From Verrucomicrobiota bacterium (GTDB lineage Bacteria; Verrucomicrobiota; Verrucomicrobiia; Limisphaerales; SIBE01), in assembly GCA_021733945.1 (NCBI GenBank), contig JAIPJX010000004.1:1-64000 (forward strand): a stretch of DNA of 64,000 bases, read 5' to 3'. The position numbers and the translations under genes were made by a program. The notes under the pieces are model-generated. The model was given only the letters and a program-made list of their open reading frames with translations. It was not told the DNA's origin and made no database searches. Every line of letters begins with the position of its first letter. Within the stretch, counting starts at the first letter, position 1. Below, piece after piece: positions 38,144-45,069 of this stretch.

Positions 38144-38174
38144 GGACTAGACTATTTTACGATGCCAGCGATAA
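38123..38174. repeat. Perfect 21-base palindrome arms next to ATPase gene
   Basis: Arm TTATCGCTGGCATCGTAAAAT at 38123-38143 is followed by a 10-base loop GGACTAGACT and its exact reverse complement at 38154-38174. The left arm is part of the truncated TSP3 fragment, so the right arm is an inverted copy of that gene's sequence. The ATPase start codon lies 8 bases beyond. Confidence 0.92.
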
Positions 38175-38181
38175 TGGTCCA

Positions 38182-39381
38182 ATGAATGAGCGTCCACGCT
38201 TGTACACTTCGGTCTTGCAGGATCACCTCGAAAGGCACAGGCAGATGGCGTTTGTTTCAGGTCCGCGGCAGGTCGGAAAAACCACCGTGTGCCGTTCCCT
38301 CAGCAATTCGTATCTCAACTGGGACAACTCCGATGACAGGCGAAGCGTCTTACGCGGCCCCGCATCACTGGCCGAGTCGCTACAATTGAATCGCCTGCGC
38401 GGAAAACCACCCGTTGCGGTTCTCGACGAATTGCACAAATACTCCAACTGGAAAGCATTGCTCAAAGGTTTCTTCGACACACATGGTGACAGAGTTCGGT
38501 TGATCGTGACGGGTAGTTCCCGGCTGGATATTTTCCGCCGGGGAGGCGACAGCCTGATGGGGCGTTACCTCTTGTATCGAATACATCCCTGGAGCGTCGG
38601 CGAGTGCTTAAGGACGGACTTGCCCGCGCAGGAAATTCAGTTGCCAGGCGAGATATCCACAGCGGATTGGGATGCGCTGTGGGAGCATGGCGGATTCCCT
38701 GAACCATTTCTGCGCCGGGACATTCGCTTCAGCCGCCGCTGGCGTTCTTTGCGACGGGAGCAACTGTCACGGGAAGACCTCCGCGAAGTCGCGCACATCA
38801 CCGATCTCGGCACGATGGAAACCCTGATGCAACTGCTCGCCGAACACAGCGCTCGACAGCTCGTTTATTCGAACCTGGCCCGGGAGATCCAACTGTCGGT
38901 GGACACGGTGAAGCGATGGGTTGACCTGCTCGGCCGCATGCATTACGGGTTCCTCGTCCGGCCATGGTTTCAAAATGTTGCCAAGGCCCTGCGCAAAGAA
39001 CCCAAATGGTTTCTCCGCGACTGGAGTGGATTGGCGGACGAAGGGGCGCGGGCTGAAACTTTCATTGCTTGCCATCTTCTCAAGGCGGTCGAATCCTGGA
39101 CCGATCTTGGGTTTGGCGATTTCGAGTTGCGTTACTTGCGCGACAAACAAAAGCGCGAAGTGGACTTCATGGTAGTGCGCGACCGCAAACCCTGGTTCCT
39201 GGTCGAGGTCAAGCTCACCGACGCGAACCTATCCCCGTCGCTCGCCTATTTCCAGGCCCAGACGAAGGCAGTTCACGCTTTCCAAGTGGTTTTGAACTTG
39301 CCCTATGAGCAGGCTGATTGTTTTCAGATCCACCGCCCAATCGTCGTTCCTGCCAAAACCTTCCTCTCCCAGCTTCTGTGA
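38182..39381 (+). CDS. AAA-type ATPase with DUF4143 domain
   Basis: 399 residues from ATG 38182. Walker A is SGPRQVGKTT (K33), Walker B AVLDELHKY (about 80-88), sensor VTGSSRLD. The C-terminal DUF4143 part ends in a PD-(D/E)XK-like segment: KREVDFMVV...WFLVEVKL (D, E, K order). This family is widespread, often horizontally acquired, and of unknown cellular function. It has no operon partner and stands between a gene fragment and the convergent TSP3 protein gene, consistent with an insertion. Confidence 0.9.
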   Translation: MNERPRLYTSVLQDHLERHRQMAFVSGPRQVGKTTVCRSLSNSYLNWDNSDDRRSVLRGPASLAESLQLNRLRGKPPVAVLDELHKYSNWKALLKGFFDTHGDRVRLIVTGSSRLDIFRRGGDSLMGRYLLYRIHPWSVGECLRTDLPAQEIQLPGEISTADWDALWEHGGFPEPFLRRDIRFSRRWRSLRREQLSREDLREVAHITDLGTMETLMQLLAEHSARQLVYSNLAREIQLSVDTVKRWVDLLGRMHYGFLVRPWFQNVAKALRKEPKWFLRDWSGLADEGARAETFIACHLLKAVESWTDLGFGDFELRYLRDKQKREVDFMVVRDRKPWFLVEVKLTDANLSPSLAYFQAQTKAVHAFQVVLNLPYEQADCFQIHRPIVVPAKTFLSQLL

Positions 39382-39473
39382 TGGGGAAAGCCCACATATC
39401 ACTCCGGAGCACATGACAGAATTCTTCGGCCAAGCCGCTAGATCAAGGAAATCCTTTAATCCAAAGGGCCGGT

Positions 39474-40694
39474 TCAAGGGCCGGCAGGATTCGTCCGAAG
39501 GAGGTAGAAGAGCAACCCTCTTCCGTCCGACGGGATTTTGATCACCAGATCGCCCAACTCAACTTGAGCGGCGGTTTGGGGGAGTTGAAGCCTGACCCAC
39601 GATTCCAGGTCCCGAGATTCCGCAAGATTCATCCGAATCACAAAATCACCGTTCGCATCTTTCTGAAGAAGTGGTGCTCCGAAGGCCAAACTCTTGGTCC
39701 GTTCAGCAAAAAACGAAATCACATCCGAATCGTTGACGTTTGGATCAAGGGGCGAGCCGGCTTCCACGCCGTCCGGGATGCCATCGCCGTCCGTGTCCGG
39801 ATTGGCTGGATCGGTTCCCGTGTCCGTTGCGGAGACCCATATACCTGTGCCTGTTTCTGCGGTGTCCAGCAGACCATCGCCGTCGGTGTCGAGATCGGGG
39901 GGCGGACCATCCGTGACTTCGAGTATTTCGAATACCACATCCCGAGGTTGGGTTGAGAACTTGTCGAGGATCACCAGATTGGCTTGAAATACAAATCGGC
40001 GCCCGAGCAACGCGGTGTCCCCGAGAAGACCGATCGGGACAGAGGTGACAAACTGTTCCGCGGCAGGAACCACAGGTTCAGTTCCCGAGCTATTCAAGGT
40101 TTCCCCCTCGCGCACGGACCATTGAATCCGGGTAACGGGGAAGTCAGGCAGCCGGGAGAATGAGTGTCGTTGAGTGCGGCTCCAGTTGCCAAAAGCGTCC
40201 ATGACCCGATAACCGAACGCGTACCGGCCCGGTAACGAAGGCATCGATTCCGGAACGATCTCCCCGGACAAGGTCTTGGTGGGCTCGGTTTGAAGGGCAA
40301 TCGCATTTCCATGCCCCGGATCGTCGCCGATAAAATATTCGGCCCGGACCAGATCCGGTTTCTCCCGGATCGCGAACGAGTTCAGGAAAAAAGCGTGTGC
40401 GGATGGCGCGTTCCAATCACCGCGCTTGTTCTGAGCCCGGAAATAAAGAGTGTGAGACCCATGAGCCAGGTTCGAAAGATCCGGCTCCAGGTTCAGCGTG
40501 ACAGCACCGGAGTCATCCGCTTCGAATAGAAGCGGCGTACCGTTTCCGTGACCCGGATCGATGTCCAGATAGTATTCAATGCGTGCTGGAGCGCCGTTGG
40601 AATCGTCAAGAGACGGAATGGTGATTCCAGAGACGGCCGGCACCAGGACAAACACCGCAAGCGCGGCACTTAGCTGCTTTATGCAGAAGTCCAT
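39474..40694 (-). CDS. Secreted thrombospondin type 3 repeat protein
   Basis: 406 residues with a signal peptide (LSAALAVFVLVPAVSG). Two GH-like beta repeats near 40-165 share the phrase ...YYLDIDPGHGNGTPLL / YFIGDDPGHGNAIALQ. Residues about 268-325 carry Ca-binding TSP3 motifs (DLDTDGDGLLDTAE, NPDTDGDGIPDGVE). The C-terminus ends in a beta-rich segment YLLRTNPAGP typical of verrucomicrobial secreted proteins. It follows the beta-helix protein with a 7-base gap, so the two form an operon. Function unknown. Confidence 0.82.
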   Translation of the reverse strand: MDFCIKQLSAALAVFVLVPAVSGITIPSLDDSNGAPARIEYYLDIDPGHGNGTPLLFEADDSGAVTLNLEPDLSNLAHGSHTLYFRAQNKRGDWNAPSAHAFFLNSFAIREKPDLVRAEYFIGDDPGHGNAIALQTEPTKTLSGEIVPESMPSLPGRYAFGYRVMDAFGNWSRTQRHSFSRLPDFPVTRIQWSVREGETLNSSGTEPVVPAAEQFVTSVPIGLLGDTALLGRRFVFQANLVILDKFSTQPRDVVFEILEVTDGPPPDLDTDGDGLLDTAETGTGIWVSATDTGTDPANPDTDGDGIPDGVEAGSPLDPNVNDSDVISFFAERTKSLAFGAPLLQKDANGDFVIRMNLAESRDLESWVRLQLPQTAAQVELGDLVIKIPSDGRGLLFYLLRTNPAGP

Positions 40695-40701
40695 GGATCG
40701 A

Positions 40702-41781
40702 TCAATTGTTGGATTGCACTTCCACTGTGACCTTCAGGCCTTCACCGGCCCCAACCACACGCGGTGCTTCGATTCGGCTGATAATCGGAAGGGGCGGTTG
40801 CAGAGTCGGATTCCAAGCATGAATGCCCCCATAAATTCCAATGTCTTCGCCGTTTAACCCCGCTCCTTTGGCAGGACTGTCTGAAGTCAAAACATAGGGC
40901 TCTCCCCATGCGCCTTGATTGACAATAATGTCATTCAAAGATTCGAATCTTGGGTTGGATGCTGTTGGGAAGCTACTAGCGAACGAGTCCAGATCGGTGC
41001 GAACAAAATTGTTAAACCGCGCTAGAGGATCGCCCACTTTAAAGGTAACCGCTCCACCGCCGATCCTACTGCTAATAATATTGTTAAACATTCTCCCAGA
41101 AAACTGGATGTTCAGGCCCACCGATCCATATGAAAAATTATTCTCTCTCGCTACCATTAAGATATTGTTAAAGAAATCACCGTCGCCGAGATCGCCGTTC
41201 AAAAGCATATACTCGCCGTTGACGATATTATTTGCAAAAATCAAGCTGGATAGCGGCCTTTCAGAGCGGATGAAGCTCCCCTGAAAATAGTTATTGATAA
41301 CGTGTAGATTACTCACCATTGCACCGACGGGAGCAGCTCCAGCAACACTCATCCGAAATTCCACCGCAGAAAATCGGTTCCTAAAGAAAGTAATTCCTTT
41401 CGATGGAGCATTAACACTTACTGAGCCTTCAAACACCAACCCCGTGAGGAAGACATCGTTCCCCGTGATCGAGAAGCTTCCCAGTTTAGAATCGACATTG
41501 GCGGCCTTTGGAAAAGAAGTTTCCTTCCCGTAACCAGAACCCACAATCGTGACAGACTTCGTTATCGATTCCAGCCCGTAGCGCGTGCCTGAGGGCATCA
41601 CATAGATCGTATCCGCCGGCTGCGCCGCCTCCAGGGCTTCCGGAAGCGATTCAAAATCCGCCGCTTGATTCGCAGGATCGCGATCGACGACCCATACAGC
41701 AGCCGTTAAATCATTCAAACCACCCGCCAGTGCGAGCAGAATCAGGGGTGATGCCAAAGATTTGGTAGTTTTTGTGATCAT
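40702..41781 (-). CDS. Secreted protein with probable right-handed beta-helix
   Basis: 359 residues from ATG 41781 (an ATG at 41805 adds 8). The signal is SLASPLILLALAGGLNDLTAA. The N-terminal part has ADFESLPEALEAAQPADTIYVM, the usual entry to a pectate-lyase-like or parallel beta-helix protein; later strands are Asn-rich (VINNYFQGSF, FNNIISSRIGG), as in beta-helix turns. Base composition is lower in GC than its neighbours. First gene of a two-gene operon with the TSP3 protein. No catalytic residues identified. Confidence 0.75.
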   Translation of the reverse strand: MITKTTKSLASPLILLALAGGLNDLTAAVWVVDRDPANQAADFESLPEALEAAQPADTIYVMPSGTRYGLESITKSVTIVGSGYGKETSFPKAANVDSKLGSFSITGNDVFLTGLVFEGSVSVNAPSKGITFFRNRFSAVEFRMSVAGAAPVGAMVSNLHVINNYFQGSFIRSERPLSSLIFANNIVNGEYMLLNGDLGDGDFFNNILMVARENNFSYGSVGLNIQFSGRMFNNIISSRIGGGAVTFKVGDPLARFNNFVRTDLDSFASSFPTASNPRFESLNDIIVNQGAWGEPYVLTSDSPAKGAGLNGEDIGIYGGIHAWNPTLQPPLPIISRIEAPRVVGAGEGLKVTVEVQSNN

Positions 41782-42106
41782 GTTTGGTGTCTTAATGGAT
41801 TCCATTCAGGTTCATTGAGGTTTTTTGGGCAGCGGTCAAATCACTCAACAGTTTGGCCGTGCCCGTGGTTCCAAACCGATATTCGCGCGCGACAACCCGC
41901 CATGGAGAGGGGAAAAAACGTTTCATTCCACCGCTTTCTACGACGCCAGGACCCCGATCTTGCCGTTCCAGCAACAAAATCTAAAAAAATTTTCAACTGG
42001 GTCTGTGGAGGTGGAATTCAGCAACAATAGGAGTGGAGTCCCCAAACGGCCTGTGGCCATTGAGGTCGCGGGCCGTTTTGGCTGCATTTTTAGCTTCATC
42101 GCGTTA

Positions 42107-42250
42107 GGAGCCTGTCTGAAAATTCTCATTCCATGGTAGGAGCCGAGGTGACGAGGCTCCAAAATTCTCTGAAAATCACCCGGTTTGGCAGTTCAAGAAG
42201 TGGACCTAAAGAAGTGGACCTACTTACGTCGGCACCACCTTTTCACGCTC
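42107..42250. repeat. R1 element copy C (inverted)
   Basis: Begins GAGCCTGTCTGAAAATTCTC and ends CACCTTTTCACGCTC; it matches the reverse complement of copies B and D with inner block GTAGGAGCCGAGGTGACGAG. A GAAGTGGACCTA 13-base direct duplication occurs inside. It lies in the 573-base gap upstream of the sigma-factor gene, which otherwise holds no gene. Confidence 0.8.
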
Positions 42251-42354
42251 CAAGAAGGCTTTGACTCTGAGGGCGTTGCGCATAAACTGCCAGCGCATCG
42301 CAGTGCCAGGCGAACTCGGGCGCATCTCAACTCGCGGTGTTGCTGGTACCAAGA

Positions 42355-43095
42355 ATGGAAAGACGGATTCTAAATGGCGGGCGGTTCGCCACAACTCAGT
42401 GGAGCATCGTCCGCACCGCGTCGTCCGCTCCGGATCCCGCGCGGCTTGATGCCCTGGATTATTTGCTCCGGTGTTATTGCCCCGCCCTGGTCGAATATGT
42501 GAAGCGCCAATTTCGATTCGATGAAGACCAGGCGAATGACATGGTTCATGGCTTTGTTGAGGACCGGGTCTTAACGAAGAATCTGCTCGCGCATGCGTCC
42601 GAGGACCGGGGGAAGTTCCGGACATTCCTTCTTCAATCGTTTCGATCGTACACTCTCGACCAGATCAGATTTAGCCAAAGGCACATACGAAGTCCCAGGG
42701 GTGGATTCACGACGTTGGACCAAGCGTGCGACGAATTTGATACGGCTAACCCACAAGATCATCAGGCAGTATTCGACGATGGCTTTGCGCGACAAGTGAT
42801 TGCCGAAGCGATTCACCGCACCCATCAGAAATGCCTGGCCGACAATGCGCCCGAAATCTGGGAGATTTTGTACGCGCGCGCGTTGGCACCGCATCTTGAG
42901 GAATTACCGCCGGAAGAATACTCGGTTCTGGCAAAGGAACTAGAACTCAAAGACATGGCGGAAGCGCACAACAAGCTGGCTTCCGGAAAACGAATGTTTA
43001 AGAAGTTTTTCAAGATGGTTGTCGAAGAATTTGCCGCTGACGAAAATGAACTCGAAGAGGAACTTCGCTATTTGAGAGGTTTTTTTGACTCCTGA
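42355..43095 (+). CDS. Divergent ECF-like RNA polymerase sigma factor
   Basis: 246 residues from ATG 42355; a GTG at 42337 is an alternative. Resembles the planctomycete/verrucomicrobial ECF-like family: FATTQWSIVRTA near the start, CYCPALVEYVKR, then ANDMVHGFVEDRVL (region 2, binding core polymerase), RGKFRTFLLQSFRSYTLDQIR, and a C-terminal helical part (HNKLASGKRMFKKFFKM) in place of a clear region 4. In PVC bacteria such sigma factors often sit beside membrane protein kinases, as here; the kinases may control it. Confidence 0.82.
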   Translation: MERRILNGGRFATTQWSIVRTASSAPDPARLDALDYLLRCYCPALVEYVKRQFRFDEDQANDMVHGFVEDRVLTKNLLAHASEDRGKFRTFLLQSFRSYTLDQIRFSQRHIRSPRGGFTTLDQACDEFDTANPQDHQAVFDDGFARQVIAEAIHRTHQKCLADNAPEIWEILYARALAPHLEELPPEEYSVLAKELELKDMAEAHNKLASGKRMFKKFFKMVVEEFAADENELEEELRYLRGFFDS

Positions 43096-43142
43096 CGGCA
43101 AGATTCGCGTTTGGACGACGTAGGTACTTATAGGATCTTGCA

Positions 43143-43295
43143 ATGCCAAACAACCCGGAAGAAAAACCTGAGGAACGGGATATTCGTCATCTCGACAAAA
43201 AAAAGATGGCGGAACTCCTGAAAGACCTGATCGATAACGATGATGAAGGTGCAGAAACCGATTCGCAGCCGGATGAACGGACCGAAGGACAATGA
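43143..43295 (+). CDS. Small acidic/basic protein (50 residues)
   Basis: ATG 43143 to TGA 43295, 47 bases after the sigma factor stop. Reads MPNNPEEKPEERDIRHLDKK, then KMAELLKDLIDNDDEG, ending in a charged tail. One amphipathic helix (about 17-32) is predicted from the KKKMAELLKDLI pattern. No recognised family. Position between sigma factor and kinase genes suggests a regulator of the sigma factor, perhaps an anti-sigma-like peptide; this is inference. Confidence 0.55.
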   Translation: MPNNPEEKPEERDIRHLDKKKMAELLKDLIDNDDEGAETDSQPDERTEGQ

Positions 43296-43344
43296 CCTGA
43301 ATTGCGCTGTTCTCTTTCCAAGAATGGTTCTCCGAACTTTCCTG

Positions 43345-43478
43345 AGAGCGTGTCTGAAAAGGTGGAGCCAACGTAAAAAGGTTCTCTTCTTCAACTCCGA
43401 AACCGGGCGAACTCCAAAGCATTTGGAGCCTCGTCACCTCGGTTCCTACCCTGGAATGAGAGTTTTCAGACACCCTCT
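43345..43478. repeat. R1 element copy D, overlapping the start of the next gene
   Basis: Begins GAGCGTGTCTGAAAAGGTGG and ends AGTTTTCAGACACCCTC; inner blocks GGAGCCAACGTAAAAAGG and GGAGCCTCGTCACCTCGGTT. The ATG at 43456 used by the downstream gene is inside this repeat. Confidence 0.8.
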
Positions 43479-44985
43479 GAGGTTTCTCAGCCTGATCCTG
43501 CTGGTGCTGGTCTTGGGCAAATCCGATCCGTCCAATTCTCAGAACATTTCGCTTGATGAACCTGTGGAAAAGGGAGCACCGCGGTCCTCGGACGCCGAAA
43601 CGATGTTCCCGGAACCGGCCCATGATGCGGAACTCCGGCGACGCCTGGCCGGATTTCGGGAACGGATTCGCACATCCGACCCTACAAACTCGATCCCGGA
43701 CCTTGCGTTTGAAGCGCTGGGCCTGCTGAGATCGTTGGCGGGCGAACCTGTTTCGAACAATGAGTGGAACCGGCTTTTGGCTTTTCCTGAGAGCTTAAGC
43801 AATTCCATTGCCGAGCTTGAACTCGCATTAGAAGCCGAATCCGCAAAGACCGTTTTCTCAGTGATTCCCGCCACTGACACGACCTCGGGATTGTTGGCAT
43901 TGAATCCGTGGGGAGGCATCGACCAGGAAACACACTATCAGCCTCGATTTTCTGACCTTAAATACTGGACGGGTTCCCCTGCCCTCACACCCGTGCCACC
44001 ATCCCTTCACGATTCTATTCCTTCCCGATATCGACTGGCCGAAATGCTCGGGCTCGGCACAAATCAGGTTCACATCGAAGTTTTCTTCATCGATGCAAAA
44101 CTCTTTACAGCCATTGATTACGGGTTCGATATCACACAGCGAATCCGGCACGACGTGACAGGATCTTTTCAGCTCCAAGAAACGGGCGTCAGCGTCGAAA
44201 CATTTCGCCGAATGATCGAAAGCAAAAGCCGAATCGGCACCCGCGAGATCGATCTGGGGCCGGAGGTAAAACCGCACAAGGTGGGCTTCCGATCCATATC
44301 CACCTCAGACGCCGCGAACAGCGTCCAAGGCACACGAGCCTGGGAACAAGAACGCCTGGACCAACGTCTGGCCCTGGAATCGCGGCCGGTCGGTCCGTCC
44401 GCAAGTCAACAAAATGACGAACACCAAAGGAATTCCGCCATCAACGAGGCCATTTCGCGCAAGCTCGAGTCCCTCCAAGAAACGGTCATCGCAGCCCAGA
44501 CCCTGTTCCTCGAAGAGTCTCCAAGGGTGGAACGTTTGGACAACACGATTGCCGCCCTTCGAGACTGGGAAGCGAGTCATTCGGATTTCCTCTCATGCCT
44601 GATTCGTCCGATGTCTCCCAGACTCATCGGCAAACAGATGCTTGAGAAACAAATTGTCGATCAAGGCAAATCCAACTCGGCGATCCAATTTGACGAATTG
44701 CTTCCGGAGCAAATCCGAGCGGCGACTCTAACCATGGCTCACGGACTCCTTCATCGAGTTCCAGAGGCGGTGCAACCGGTCGCTTTGGAGATTTTCACGG
44801 CGATGTTGCAAAACCTTCCATCGCATTCGTTATTGCCCGGGCGCAAGATCGGATATATTCCCCGCGATCCTCGTAGGAGCCGACGTAAGGAGGCTCATTC
44901 TATCCGGATCGAAGGAAGTCAGAGCCACCTCACGTCGGTTCCTACGGTTCAGAGGTTCAAAGCGCGAGAGGTTCCGAAACGCTAG
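43456..44985 (+). CDS. Secreted protein of unknown function in kinase cluster
   Basis: 509 residues from ATG 43456, which sits within an R1 element; the first residues MRVFRHPLRFLSLILLVLVLG form a signal peptide. The middle (about 205-260) has HIEVFFIDAKLFTAIDYGFD and a structured alpha/beta look; the part from 300 to 390 is charged and coiled-coil-like. The last 40 residues (IPRDPRRSRRKEAHSIR...) are translated from another R1 hairpin. No known domain was recognised. It precedes the pseudokinase gene by 8 bases and is probably cotranscribed with it. Confidence 0.7.
   Translation: MRVFRHPLRFLSLILLVLVLGKSDPSNSQNISLDEPVEKGAPRSSDAETMFPEPAHDAELRRRLAGFRERIRTSDPTNSIPDLAFEALGLLRSLAGEPVSNNEWNRLLAFPESLSNSIAELELALEAESAKTVFSVIPATDTTSGLLALNPWGGIDQETHYQPRFSDLKYWTGSPALTPVPPSLHDSIPSRYRLAEMLGLGTNQVHIEVFFIDAKLFTAIDYGFDITQRIRHDVTGSFQLQETGVSVETFRRMIESKSRIGTREIDLGPEVKPHKVGFRSISTSDAANSVQGTRAWEQERLDQRLALESRPVGPSASQQNDEHQRNSAINEAISRKLESLQETVIAAQTLFLEESPRVERLDNTIAALRDWEASHSDFLSCLIRPMSPRLIGKQMLEKQIVDQGKSNSAIQFDELLPEQIRAATLTMAHGLLHRVPEAVQPVALEIFTAMLQNLPSHSLLPGRKIGYIPRDPRRSRRKEAHSIRIEGSQSHLTSVPTVQRFKAREVPKR
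44873..44945. repeat. R1 element copy E, inside a coding 3' end
   Basis: Arms GTAGGAGCCGACGTAAGGAG... and ...CACCTCACGTCGGTTCCTAC form a stem of about 24 positions with three mismatches. The last 40 codons of the secreted protein gene run through it, so either the protein has gained a repeat-encoded tail or its true end is disturbed. Confidence 0.82.
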
Positions 44986-45069
44986 TTCCACGCATGTCTG
45001 ATTCACCAGAGACATCCCCGACTGTTCGCCGCGCGTTTCCAACTTCTCGAAAAGCTCGGAGAAGGAACC

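Noticed and set aside
38047..38181. Upstream extension of the DUF4143 ATPase
   Set aside because: It would translate the palindrome and the antisense of the TSP3 fragment; homology starts at ATG 38182.
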